Source of the DNA: Mucilaginibacter lappiensis
GTDB taxonomy: Bacteria > Bacteroidota > Bacteroidia > Sphingobacteriales > Sphingobacteriaceae
Reading direction: 5' to 3'
Length of the DNA: 64,000 nucleotides
Assembly (NCBI RefSeq): GCF_900155965.1
Contig: NZ_FTMG01000013.1
Span: forward strand, 122,003 to 186,002
The notes beneath the pieces are model-generated. The model worked only from the letters and a program-made list of their open reading frames with translations. It ran no database searches and had not been told where the DNA came from. Numbering within the stretch: the first letter of the stretch is position 1; each line of letters starts with the position of its first letter. This document shows positions 34,449-41,957 of this stretch, piece after piece. Both the position numbers and the translations under genes were made by a program.

Positions 34449-34480
34449 CTTATTATTTATTATGTACAAACATATAAATA
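34449..34480. promoter_or_regulatory. Candidate GntR operator, distal site
   Basis: TATGTACA (34461-34468) sits inside a looser dyad with arms TTATTTAT and ATAAATAA. It shares the octamer with the proximal site and lies midway in the divergent promoter region. Confidence 0.4.
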
Positions 34481-34629
34481 AATTCATGATACAAGTAATT
34501 TCTAATTAATTTATTTTTGTACTTAAAAACACTAATCATCAAATACTAAAAACTATTTCGGCACGTCTTTATGTAGCAACAAATAAACTTATTGAATAAA
34601 ATGGTTATTATTGTAATTCACATTAATAA

Positions 34630-35358
34630 ATGAAATACGTTATAGATCATAAAAGCCCTATTCCTTTACACGTACAGGCCGAAGCCCTATTAAGAACGTT
34701 GATAGCAGAGGAAGAGTACCAGGAAGGCAAACTTTTGCCCAATGAGGTTGATCTTGCCAAAAAACTGGCTATATCACGTACCACTCTAAGGCAAGCTATC
34801 AACAAACTGGTTTTTGAAGGGCTACTGGTGCGCAAAAAAAGGTTTGGCACCAAGGTTGCTCAGGCAGCGGTTAGCTCAAAATCAAACAACTGGTTAAGTT
34901 TTTCGCAGGAAATGGCATTAAGGGGCATTCCCATTAAAAATTTCGAACTGCATGTTACCTGGGTGTTCCCGGATGAAGCGCTTGCCAAATTCTTTGAAAT
35001 AAAAACTGATCGCAAAATATTAAAAATGGAACGGGTAAGGGGCCGTACCGATGAGCCATTTGTTTATTTTGCGTCTTATTTTCATCCCCGTGTTGGCCTT
35101 ACAGGCGATGAAGATTTTAAAAGACCGCTATACGAAATGTTAGAACAAGATCACTCTGTTATCGCCACCTTGTCAAAAGAAGAAATCAGCGCAAAATCAG
35201 CCAATACCTCTATTGCCGAGAAACTGCGGATAGCCGTTGGCAGCCCCGTACTGTTTAGAAAAAGATTTGTTTTTGACCAGGGCGAACGACCAATTGAATA
35301 CAACCTGGGTTACTACAAGGCAGATAGCTTTGTATATACAGTAGAGAGTACGCGGTAA
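34630..35358 (+). CDS. GntR-family transcriptional regulator with UTRA effector domain
   Basis: A 242-residue regulator. The winged helix-turn-helix occupies about residues 8-72 (PIPLHVQAEALLRTLI, LPNEVDLAKKLAISRTTLRQAINKLVFEGLLVRK). A UTRA domain follows (about 90-235), typically binding a sugar phosphate or amino acid derivative (ILKMERVRGRTDEPFVYFASYFHPRVG, GSPVLFRKRFVFDQGERPIEYNLGYYKADSF). It is divergent from the isomerase/MFS operon across a 269-base region containing paired TATGTACA sites, so it is very probably the repressor of that operon, relieved by the incoming sugar or its phosphate. Confidence 0.93.
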   Translation: MKYVIDHKSPIPLHVQAEALLRTLIAEEEYQEGKLLPNEVDLAKKLAISRTTLRQAINKLVFEGLLVRKKRFGTKVAQAAVSSKSNNWLSFSQEMALRGIPIKNFELHVTWVFPDEALAKFFEIKTDRKILKMERVRGRTDEPFVYFASYFHPRVGLTGDEDFKRPLYEMLEQDHSVIATLSKEEISAKSANTSIAEKLRIAVGSPVLFRKRFVFDQGERPIEYNLGYYKADSFVYTVESTR

Positions 35359-35463
35359 ATATCTGAACTATCATTATATTTAATTTGATGCCTGACTCAT
35401 CAAATTAAATTTCCAGATTACTTCTTCCTTTACTTCTTAAAATTCATGTATCAGTACTTTATA

Positions 35464-35793
35464 TTAAGTACGAGGCCGCTTAGGATTAAATGCTACCAAA
35501 TAAGTTAATTCCTCATTCAAAGCAGTACGCCCTCCTTCTTTACGATTTTCCTGGTAATCTGATTGATTGAGTCTTGATTTAATTGTGTGAAAAACCTGTA
35601 ATAATATCTCAGGGAATATCCTGGCAGCAATGGTTGGATAATAATCTTTTTGAATTTTTATCCGTTCAATATCCGTAGCCATACTTAACTCCCAGTTATC
35701 TTCTCCTTTAAAGCCGTGTTCTTTGGCTGTATTCAACAAATCGAACATATACATACGGGTTTGTTTTTCTATTGCTTGCTTGTCTACTATCAT
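35464..35793 (-). CDS. Hypothetical protein, 109 residues
   Basis: A small, charged, soluble protein with no signal peptide or membrane segment. It appears helical (EKQTRMYMFDLLNTAKEHGF, YYPTIAARIFPEILLQVFHTIKSRLNQ) with a basic C-terminus (NPKRPRT). Composition and codon use look like a real gene, but I recognise no family. It is alone between the GntR gene and a 637-base non-coding stretch. Confidence 0.55.
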   Translation of the reverse strand: MIVDKQAIEKQTRMYMFDLLNTAKEHGFKGEDNWELSMATDIERIKIQKDYYPTIAARIFPEILLQVFHTIKSRLNQSDYQENRKEGGRTALNEELTYLVAFNPKRPRT

Positions 35794-36430
35794 TGTTTAT
35801 TTGCTTTACTTGTTTACAACAGCTCAGCAATTCATGATACAATAACATTGTTCTTAACAATAAGATAAACAATTGCATTGCTCATTTTGGCGCTGATGTT
35901 GGTATTGTTTTATTAGCTAAAACTTAATTATCACCGTGTCAGAAAATGGCAATGCCTAAGAATTTATTCGGTGGTAGGAAAGGAATTGTTTAAAGGTAAG
36001 CATATTTTATGGCATCAGCGGTTTTAATTTAGCCGGTGAGATAAAAACAAAATGCGCTCCGGGTTTTACCCCGGAACACACTTGCTTTCCAAAAACTATA
36101 ACCGCTTATAGTGGAAGTCTTTAACCGACCCAATGAGTTATAATTACGTCGGCACCAGCTAAATGGTTTTTACAGGTGTAAAATTAACACGTATTCGGTC
36201 ATAATCAGTATCTTTTTTAAAAAATTACTGCAAGTTGTACTAGTGGCACATCTTGTTTTGCCTTATAACGGATTGTCTGGGGCAAACAAACTCGCGCTTT
36301 TCTGCAAAAAGCCAAAATCATAACATTAAAGGATAGTTTCGGCGAATTTTATTGAACCTTGTTTAAATATCTTTGTTAAAATATTTGCGGCTTTAGCCGT
36401 TGTTATTATCATCTATTATAAACATCTGTT
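35794..36430. other. 637-base gene-free stretch
   Basis: No ORF of convincing length on either strand. A short stem (CCGGG/CCCGG) lies near 36059-36075. The last 65 bases contain a -7-like box (36368-36375). Nothing else is recognised; it may hold decayed sequence. Confidence 0.5.
36368..36375 (+). promoter_or_regulatory. Candidate -7 box of the aldehyde dehydrogenase gene
   Basis: TATCTTTG matches TAnnTTTG and lies 55 bases before the start codon. A TTG 13 bases upstream is closer than the usual 19-21 spacing. Confidence 0.35.
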
Positions 36431-37915
36431 ATGGCCAACCCATTCAAAGAAGCGAGTGTCGACGAAATAAACCAGGTAATGAAGCGCTCGTACGCTGCGT
36501 TCGGTATCTACAGAAAAAAAAGCATCGAAGAAAAGAGCATTTTTCTGGATACCATAGCCCAGGAAATTGAAGCATTGGGCGATGTATTGCTGCAAAAAGC
36601 ATCCGAAGAAACCAATCTGCCCATCGCACGCCTCGCCGGCGAACGCGCCCGCACTACGGGGCAGCTGCGTATGTTTGCCACCATGCTACGCGAAGGTAGC
36701 TGGATAGAGGCCACCATTGATACGGCACAGCCCGAACGCGCTCCTCTGCCCAAACCCGATCTGCGTAAAATGCTGATCCCCCTGGGGCCGGTGGTTGTTT
36801 TTGGAGCCAGTAATTTCCCCTTCGCATATTCCACCGCCGGGGGCGATACTTCAAGCGCACTGGCTGCGGGCTGTCCGGTAGTAGTAAAAGCCCATCCGGC
36901 CCATGCCGAAACTTCCGAAATGGTATATGGCGCTATAAAAAAAGCCATAGCTGCCTGCCATATGCCTGCCCATGTTTTTCAGCATGTACATGGCACCTCG
37001 TTCGAGAGTGGCAAGGCCCTGGTACAGGCCGAGCATACCGCAGCGGTAGGTTTTACCGGCTCAACCGCGGGCGGCAAAGCCCTGTTTGAGTACTCGGCAC
37101 AAAGGGAAAACCCAATACCTGTTTTCTCCGAAATGGGCAGTATTAACCCGGTGATCTTTTTACCGGACACCCTGCAAAAAAACACGGCCGACTTAGCCAC
37201 GCAATATGCAGGCTCCATTACCTTAGGTATGGGGCAATTTTGTACTAACCCCGGCTTAATGCTCGCGGTAGACAGCCCGGCCCTGCATGATTTCCTGGAA
37301 CATTTAAGCACCGGCATCAAAGCGGTACAACCCGCCAAAATGCTGCATGCCGGTATCCATACTGCTTATCAGAAGAAAAGCACCGCGGCTCTTAAGCAGG
37401 ATGGCGTAACCCTGGTTCAACAGGCTGAAGCAACAGCGCATGATATAGAGGCATTGCCCATTATTGCCCAAGTAAGCGGCGAAACCTTTTTGCAGAATCC
37501 GCTGCTGCACGAGGAAGTTTTTGGCCCTTACTCGCTCCTGGTTAGCTGCCGCGATGAGCAGGAACTGATTGCCGTTTTAAAATCGGTATCGGGTCAACTC
37601 ACTACCACCATAATGGGTACCGAAAAAGACCTGACCGATCATCCGGAGTTGATTGATCTACTACCATCCATTGCTGGTCGTATACTATTTAATGGTGTAC
37701 CTACCGGGGTTGAGGTTTGCGCCAGTATGGTACATGGCGGCCCTTCGCCTGCTACTACCGATAGCCGCTTTACCGCTGTAGGTATTAACGCGGTAAAACG
37801 TTGGGTTCGCCCGGTATGTTATCAAAACTGGCCCGACAGCCAACTGCCACTGGCTCTGCAGAATGCCAACCCGCTGAATATATGGCGTATGGTTGATAAT
37901 GCGTGGAAGAGGTAA
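36431..37915 (+). CDS. NAD(P)-dependent aldehyde dehydrogenase, ketoglutaric-semialdehyde dehydrogenase type
   Basis: A 494-residue cytosolic aldehyde dehydrogenase. Key residues are all present: Asn128 (GASNFPFAYS), Lys153 (VVKAHPAHAETS), general base Glu234 (PVFSEMGSINP) and catalytic Cys271 (GQFCTNPG). FGASNFPFA, SEMGSINP and MVHGGPSPATTD are typical of the 2,5-dioxopentanoate (alpha-ketoglutaric semialdehyde) dehydrogenase group, used in pentose, glucarate or hydroxyproline breakdown, though such enzymes also act on other aldehydes. It appears monocistronic, so the pathway cannot be fixed from context. Its GC content is noticeably higher than that of the flanking AT-rich regions. Confidence 0.9.
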   Translation: MANPFKEASVDEINQVMKRSYAAFGIYRKKSIEEKSIFLDTIAQEIEALGDVLLQKASEETNLPIARLAGERARTTGQLRMFATMLREGSWIEATIDTAQPERAPLPKPDLRKMLIPLGPVVVFGASNFPFAYSTAGGDTSSALAAGCPVVVKAHPAHAETSEMVYGAIKKAIAACHMPAHVFQHVHGTSFESGKALVQAEHTAAVGFTGSTAGGKALFEYSAQRENPIPVFSEMGSINPVIFLPDTLQKNTADLATQYAGSITLGMGQFCTNPGLMLAVDSPALHDFLEHLSTGIKAVQPAKMLHAGIHTAYQKKSTAALKQDGVTLVQQAEATAHDIEALPIIAQVSGETFLQNPLLHEEVFGPYSLLVSCRDEQELIAVLKSVSGQLTTTIMGTEKDLTDHPELIDLLPSIAGRILFNGVPTGVEVCASMVHGGPSPATTDSRFTAVGINAVKRWVRPVCYQNWPDSQLPLALQNANPLNIWRMVDNAWKR

Positions 37916-37930
37916 CCTCCATGTATAAAC

Positions 37931-38021
37931 ATGTCATTGCGAGCGCAGCGTGGCAATCTCCTCGCGTTTCTCATGGATAGGAATAGCTACGAGATTGCTT
38001 CGTCGTTCCTCGCAATGACAT
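37931..38021. repeat. Palindromic repeat, GTCATTGCGAG family, copy 1
   Basis: Starts ATGTCATTGCGAGCGCAGCG and ends GTTCCTCGCAATGACAT. The same element in the opposite orientation is at 46024-46110. The arms contain GGCAATCTC and GAGATTGC. Confidence 0.85.
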
Positions 38022-38084
38022 AAAAGAGTTACTTGCGCCATTTCTCTCAGGACCCTAGCAACTGCAAAGGTGGCCCATTTTGTT

Positions 38085-38217
38085 AAAAAGTGGGTTTACA
38101 TGGTTTACACTTTTTATGGTTTACATTTATATATATAATTGAAAATCAATCAACTAATAAATTTTAGCGCAATTATTGGTGTTTTAGTGTAAACCATGAT
38201 TACTTGGGTTTACATTA
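38085..38217. repeat. Interspersed element, copy 2 (opposite orientation to 14306-14414)
   Basis: Begins AAAAAGTGGGTTTACATGGT, which is the reverse complement of the right end of copy 1, and ends with an imperfect GTAAACC-containing inverted arm. The AT-rich core shares ATTTATATA and AAATCAAT stretches with copy 1. Confidence 0.7.
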
Positions 38218-38240
38218 ATCAGCTTTATAGTCTTTTGGTA

Positions 38241-38332
38241 TTTTGTCCACTCAGGGTCTCGCAGAGGACTCTGAGTTTATAGTCAGGACATAAACCTCAG
38301 GGTCCCTTTCAGGAGACCCTGAGGGGACGAAA
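38241..38332. repeat. Double-hairpin repeat, left copy
   Basis: Starts TTTTGTCCACTCAGGGTCTC and ends GAGGGGACGAAA. It is about 93 percent identical to 38649-38742. It contains two hairpins built from CTCAGGGTC/GACCCTGAG arms; in this copy the first hairpin has a mismatch and lacks two bases. Confidence 0.88.
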
Positions 38333-38359
38333 AAGCAAAAATTAAAGTAATCACACCAG

Positions 38360-38381
38360 GCCCCTACCAAGGGGCTTTTTT
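38360..38381 (+). terminator. Rho-independent terminator between repeat and orphan gene
   Basis: GCCCCT-ACCA-AGGGGC followed by six T. It lies 28 bases after the left repeat and 42 bases before the orphan gene. It could end a transcript from the aldehyde dehydrogenase gene or from the repeat itself. Confidence 0.75.
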
Positions 38382-38423
38382 ATTGAATATATAGCTTAAC
38401 TTTATAATTAAATCACTTGAGTA

Positions 38424-38645
38424 ATGCGACTTTTTAACCCACCATTAAGTTTTAACCCTAAGATTTTATTCGTTACAAAGAACGACCATATCAGCTATAC
38501 GATTTCAACAGATAATGGTAGTATAGGTTGGCTTATAACACGAAATGGGATTGATATAGATATTCAGCCAAATGGTAAACAGAATATAACGGAATCAGAT
38601 AGGGATTATATTATAAATGAATTTTTGAAATTCAATAGAAAATAA
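38424..38645 (+). CDS. Small orphan protein between direct repeats
   Basis: A 73-residue ORF with ATG start and TAA stop, AT-rich compared with its neighbours. The predicted product alternates strands and turns (KILFVTKNDHISYTIST, GSIGWLITRNGIDIDIQP) and ends with a charged helix (ESDRDYIINEFLKFNRK). It has no signal peptide and no recognised family. It lies exactly between two near-identical hairpin repeats (ending 38332 and starting 38649) with its own upstream terminator, like a small gene inserted or duplicated together with the repeat. It could be a genuine orphan or a remnant. Confidence 0.5.
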   Translation: MRLFNPPLSFNPKILFVTKNDHISYTISTDNGSIGWLITRNGIDIDIQPNGKQNITESDRDYIINEFLKFNRK

Positions 38646-38648
38646 ACC

Positions 38649-38742
38649 TTTTGTCCACTCAGGGTCTCTCGCAGAGGACCCTGAGTTTATACGCAGGACA
38701 GAAACCTCAGGGTCCCTTTCAGGAGACCCTGAGGGGACGAAA
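38649..38742. repeat. Double-hairpin repeat, right copy
   Basis: First hairpin: CTCAGGGTC (38658-38666) with GACCCTGAG (38677-38685). Second hairpin: CCTCAGGGTC (38705-38714) with GACCCTGAGG (38725-38734). The ends TTTTGTCC and GGACGAAA are near-inverted. It starts 4 bases after the stop codon of the orphan gene. Confidence 0.88.
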
Positions 38743-38819
38743 TCGGCTTCATAGCATTTTGGTCTTCCCAGCATTTGTGGTTTGCAATGAGTACGCGGGT
38801 GAAGAGTGTCAATTAATAT

Positions 38820-38909
38820 CCCCTCTTGAGAGGGGGAGCGTTGGGAAGTGTGGTGGCGGGGTGTGTTTCTTCACGCAGATAACACACCCCTTCCCCCTCT
38901 CAAGAGGGG
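38820..38909. repeat. Palindromic repeat, CCCCTCTTGAGAGGGG family
   Basis: The outer arms CCCCTCTTGAGAGGGGGA and TTCCCCCTCTCAAGAGGGG and inner arms GGGGTGTGTT/AACACACCCC form a long nested hairpin just downstream of the minus-strand LysR gene. Elements with similar CTCTCC arms occur near 41865 and 62053. Confidence 0.8.
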
Positions 38910-38945
38910 AGTCGCACACCCTCCCGCTCCTGCTGCTGATTAGCT

Positions 38946-39842
38946 TCACGTCATTTCCTTTATAAAAATCTCTTTGATGCTTTCTATTTCCCTGGCATAG
39001 ATAGTTTTCTTGCGCATGGAAAAATAGAGGGTATTCTCTACCTTTTTCCGGCCTTCCCATATCAGTTTTACATCCCCGGCTTCTATCTCCCGTTTACATA
39101 AAAAATCGGGGATCACCGCCAGGCCCGTACCACTGCTCAGACAGCGTACTATCGAATTTAAATTCGGCACAATAAAATTGGGTTTAAAGTTGGGTCTACG
39201 GTTAAAGTTGTTATACCAAAAACGGAGCCAGTGCTCCATATCGCCGGTAGTGCCATACCAGCGTTGCGCTGTAAGCCATTGTTCTGCACCAATCATATCA
39301 TCCTGTGCCAACAGTTTATCCAATTCGGCACAGTCAATATTTTTTCCGGCAACCAGCACAATCGTTTCTTTGGAAAAAGGGGTGTATTCGATGCTTTTAT
39401 TACTGCCTTTTTCTGGCGTGATGATCAGGTCGAGAATGCCATTGTCCAGGTCGGCCAGCATTTGCGGGTATTCGCCAAACTTAATGATCACGTTAAAAGG
39501 CAGCGTAGCCAGGTAAGGCTCCAGCGTGATCTGGAAGGTCTCGAAACACATCCCTATACTAATAGTGGGTGTATCCTTTTCGGTACTGCGGTGGAAATGT
39601 TTTTCGGCCAATTCCAGCTTTTGCAGTGCTTCCTGGATATAGTTATACAAGATCTTGCCGCGCTCGGTCGAAACCATTTTGCGGGAGGTACGATCAAACA
39701 GTTTATAACCTACATACGCCTCTAACGAGCCCAGGTGTAAACTCACGCCGGGCTGAGATACATAAAGGGATTCGGCCGCACCGGTAAGCGTACCTGTTTC
39801 ATATATCGCTTTGAAAGTTCGGTACCATTCTAAATTTACCAT
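38946..39842 (-). CDS. LysR-family transcriptional regulator
   Basis: A 298-residue regulator. The N-terminal winged helix-turn-helix (about 3-62) reads LEWYRTFKAIYETGTLTGAAESLYVSQPGVSLHLGSLEAYVGYKLFDRTSR. A periplasmic-binding-protein-like effector domain follows (about 90-295, ISIGMCFETFQ, GILDLIITPEKG, CLSSGTGLAVIPDFL). It is divergent from the mdaB/ygiN/aldo-keto reductase operon, separated by 101 bases, and presumably controls it in response to an electrophile or quinone-like compound, though no effector can be read from sequence. Confidence 0.93.
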   Translation of the reverse strand: MVNLEWYRTFKAIYETGTLTGAAESLYVSQPGVSLHLGSLEAYVGYKLFDRTSRKMVSTERGKILYNYIQEALQKLELAEKHFHRSTEKDTPTISIGMCFETFQITLEPYLATLPFNVIIKFGEYPQMLADLDNGILDLIITPEKGSNKSIEYTPFSKETIVLVAGKNIDCAELDKLLAQDDMIGAEQWLTAQRWYGTTGDMEHWLRFWYNNFNRRPNFKPNFIVPNLNSIVRCLSSGTGLAVIPDFLCKREIEAGDVKLIWEGRKKVENTLYFSMRKKTIYAREIESIKEIFIKEMT

Positions 39843-39864
39843 GATCTTTACTATTATAATTCTG

Positions 39865-39876
39865 ATACAAATGTAT
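39865..39876. promoter_or_regulatory. Candidate LysR binding dyad
   Basis: ATAC-AAAT-GTAT is a perfect dyad in the LysR/mdaB divergent region, 36 bases upstream of the mdaB -7-like box, where LysR activators usually bind. Confidence 0.4.
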
Positions 39877-39911
39877 GATTTAAATTATTTTAATAGTAGA
39901 TGAATCCGACA

Positions 39912-39919
39912 TAATTTTG
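39912..39919 (+). promoter_or_regulatory. Candidate -7 box of the mdaB operon
   Basis: TAATTTTG fits TAnnTTTG and is 24 bases before the mdaB start codon. It has no evident TTG box, as expected for an activator-dependent promoter. Confidence 0.45.
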
Positions 39920-39943
39920 TGTCATCAAAATTGAAATAAGAAA

Positions 39944-40582
39944 ATGAAAAAAATATTTGTAATAAACGGAGGACAAAAATTTGGTCACTCCGGTGGAAAG
40001 TTTAACAAAACCATAAGCGATGCCAGTGTTGAATTTTTCAGCAATCAGCCTGACTATGAGGTAAAATATACCGATGTGAATGATAACTATGATCCTGCCG
40101 AAGAAGTTGAAAAATACGTTTGGGCCGATGTGGTGATCTATCACATCCCTATCTGGTGGTTCCAGGTGCCCTATGCGCTAAAACAATATATCGACCTGGT
40201 GTTTACCGAAGGCCACGCCAAAGGCATTTACCACAGTGATGGCCGTTCATCAGCCAACCCGGCTATCAATTATGGCACAGGCGGTATGCTGCATGGCAGG
40301 CAGTATATGTTAACCTCATCATGGAACGCCCCGCGCGAAGCTTTTACGCTGCCCAATGAATTTTTTAAAGAAACCAGTGTAGATGATGGCGTGCTGTTCG
40401 GTTTTCACCGCATGAATGCCTTTACAGGGATGACGCCTTTAAAAAGTCTGCATTTTCATGATGTAGAAAAAAACGCCGACATTGAGCGCGACCTGCCCAT
40501 TTATATTGATCATCTCACCGAAAATTTCATCACCAATCCACAAACACAACAACATGAGCATTTACTTAACTGCAATAATTAA
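39944..40582 (+). CDS. mdaB: NAD(P)H:quinone oxidoreductase, MdaB-like
   Basis: A 212-residue flavodoxin-fold enzyme. The N-terminal strand-loop KKIFVINGGQKFGHSGGKFNKT binds FAD phosphate. The segment YHIPIWWFQVPYALKQYIDLVF and the GRSSANPAINYGTGGMLHGRQYML loop are typical of MdaB and related NAD(P)H-quinone reductases, which do two-electron quinone reduction. Its end overlaps the next gene (YgiN-like) by 29 bases. The mdaB-ygiN neighbourhood is also known in E. coli, where the two enzymes have been proposed to form a quinone cycle. Confidence 0.92.
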   Translation: MKKIFVINGGQKFGHSGGKFNKTISDASVEFFSNQPDYEVKYTDVNDNYDPAEEVEKYVWADVVIYHIPIWWFQVPYALKQYIDLVFTEGHAKGIYHSDGRSSANPAINYGTGGMLHGRQYMLTSSWNAPREAFTLPNEFFKETSVDDGVLFGFHRMNAFTGMTPLKSLHFHDVEKNADIERDLPIYIDHLTENFITNPQTQQHEHLLNCNN

Positions 40583-40841
40583 AAGCATCCCCGGCGAGGC
40601 CGAATCTTTAAAAACCCATTTACTGGAACTGGTAAGCCATTCTACCAAAGAAACCGCCTGCCTGCAATATGATCTGCATCAAGCGGATGATAAGAACACC
40701 TTCATCTTTCATGAAGAATGGAGCGATGCCGCCGGTTTGGAATTGCACAACGGCCAGCCACACATCCAGCGTTTTATTAGCAACACCACCCATCTGCGCG
40801 ATGGCGATATTTTGATTTACAAAACACAGCCGGTAAAATAA
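40554..40841 (+). CDS. Antibiotic biosynthesis monooxygenase (ABM) domain protein, YgiN-like
   Basis: A 95-residue ABM-fold protein. The ATG at 40554 (MSIYLTAIIKSIPGEAESLK) is chosen because it gives the compact ferredoxin-like fold; a longer frame start at 40482 would lie inside mdaB. The hallmarks are HSTKETACLQYDLHQ, FIFHEEWSDAAGLELHNGQPHIQRF. YgiN of E. coli oxidises menadiol to menadione, complementing MdaB. The overlap with mdaB suggests translational coupling and joint function in quinone turnover. Confidence 0.88.
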   Translation: MSIYLTAIIKSIPGEAESLKTHLLELVSHSTKETACLQYDLHQADDKNTFIFHEEWSDAAGLELHNGQPHIQRFISNTTHLRDGDILIYKTQPVK

Positions 40842-40858
40842 TTGCCGGCAACACAAAA

Positions 40859-41851
40859 ATGGAATACAGAAAATTAGGAAATACAAAGCTGCAGTTATCG
40901 GCCATTACTTACGGCGCATTTGCCATTGGCGGTAATATGTGGGGCGGGAACGAGGAACAAGAATCGATCAAAGCCGTACAGGCATCTATCGACCATGGTG
41001 TTAGCACTATTGACACCGCGCCATTTTATGGCTTTGGTTTAAGTGAAGAATTAATAGGCAAAGCTGTGGCCGGGTATGATCGCAGTAAAATACAACTGCT
41101 TACCAAATTTGGCTTGGTATGGGATCAAAGCAATCAGGGCAAAGGCGAGTTCTTTTTTGACGCTGCCGATAATGATGGGAACAAACTGCCTGTTTATAAA
41201 TATGCGGCTAAAGAGAGCATTATCCGCGAAGTAGAAGCGAGCTTAAAACGCCTGGGTACCGACTACATCGACCTGCTGCAAATTCACTGGCCCGATGCCA
41301 CCACCCCCATAGCCGAAACTATGGAGACACTGGAACTGCTGATCAAGCAAGGCAAGATCAGGGCAGCTGGTGTAAGTAATTACAGCCTGCAGCAAATGCA
41401 AACCTCGCAGCAAAGCATCCAGCTGGCGTCAAACCAGGTACCTTACAGCATGCTTAACCGCGCTATTGAACAGGATGTGGTGCCTTATGCCCAGCAAAAC
41501 CATATCGGCATTATCGCTTATAGTCCGCTGGAGCGTGGCCTGCTCACCGGCAAATACAAACCCGATTTTAAGCTAAGTGATGATGATCACCGCAATGGTT
41601 ATTTCAACCAGTTTTCGATAGGTAAAGTAAACCTGTTTTTAGAAGCTATCCGTCCGCTGGCACAGGAAAAGAAGGCAAGCTTATCGCAATTGGTATTACG
41701 CTGGACAACCCAGAAGCCCGGCATTACCGTGGTACTGGCAGGTGCCCGCAACGCAGCCCAGGCCATTGATAACGCCAAAGCGGTTGACTTTAGCCTTTCG
41801 GCAGAGGAGCTGGCTTTTATTGGGCAGACGTTTGAGGGGGTGTTTGGGTAA
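40859..41851 (+). CDS. Aldo/keto reductase
   Basis: A 330-residue TIM-barrel NADPH-dependent carbonyl reductase. The catalytic tetrad is visible: Asp (STIDTAPFYG), Tyr (FYGFGLSEE), Lys (LLTKFGL) and His (LQIHWPD). Also seen are the G-x-SN motif AAGVSNYS and a C-terminal NADP-binding segment (PGITVVLAGARNAAQAIDNA). It lies 17 bases after the ygiN-like gene and so completes a three-gene redox operon under the divergent LysR regulator. The substrate is unknown; detoxification of reactive aldehydes or quinone-derived carbonyls is a reasonable inference. Confidence 0.92.
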   Translation: MEYRKLGNTKLQLSAITYGAFAIGGNMWGGNEEQESIKAVQASIDHGVSTIDTAPFYGFGLSEELIGKAVAGYDRSKIQLLTKFGLVWDQSNQGKGEFFFDAADNDGNKLPVYKYAAKESIIREVEASLKRLGTDYIDLLQIHWPDATTPIAETMETLELLIKQGKIRAAGVSNYSLQQMQTSQQSIQLASNQVPYSMLNRAIEQDVVPYAQQNHIGIIAYSPLERGLLTGKYKPDFKLSDDDHRNGYFNQFSIGKVNLFLEAIRPLAQEKKASLSQLVLRWTTQKPGITVVLAGARNAAQAIDNAKAVDFSLSAEELAFIGQTFEGVFG

Positions 41852-41864
41852 GACCTCACCCAAG

Positions 41865-41957
41865 CCCTCTCCAAAGTAGAGGGAGCTAAAAACAAATTGA
41901 AATAAATAAAATACAAGGTAAGATTATTACATGAGGGCTCCGCCGTTTAGGAGAGGT
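41865..41957. repeat. CTCTCC-type palindromic repeat fragments
   Basis: CCCTCT-CCAAAGT-AGAGGG (41865-41883) forms a small hairpin. A second arm-like block GAGGGCTCCGCCGTTTAGGAG follows at about 41935. The element resembles those at 38820 and 62053. Confidence 0.6.

Larger units (their letters stand above)
37916..38423. other. 508-base repeat-rich gene-free stretch
   Basis: It consists almost entirely of repeats: a GTCATTGCGAG palindrome (37931-38021), the second copy of the 14306 element (38085-38217), and the first of two near-identical hairpin repeats (38241-38332), followed by a terminator (38360-38381). No gene is seen. Confidence 0.8.

Noticed and set aside
36508..36948. A 146-residue minus-strand ORF
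   Set aside because: It is opposite the aldehyde dehydrogenase gene, whose catalytic residues are intact.
38241..38742. Integron attC sites flanking a gene cassette
   Set aside because: The repeats are about 93 bases and palindromic like attC, but the RYYYAAC and GTTRRRY core sites are absent and no integrase is present.
38651..38965. A 104-residue plus-strand ORF between the orphan gene and the LysR gene
   Set aside because: It begins at a TTG inside the right double-hairpin repeat and runs through the CCCCTCT palindrome, so its sequence is dictated by repeats and has no protein-like character.
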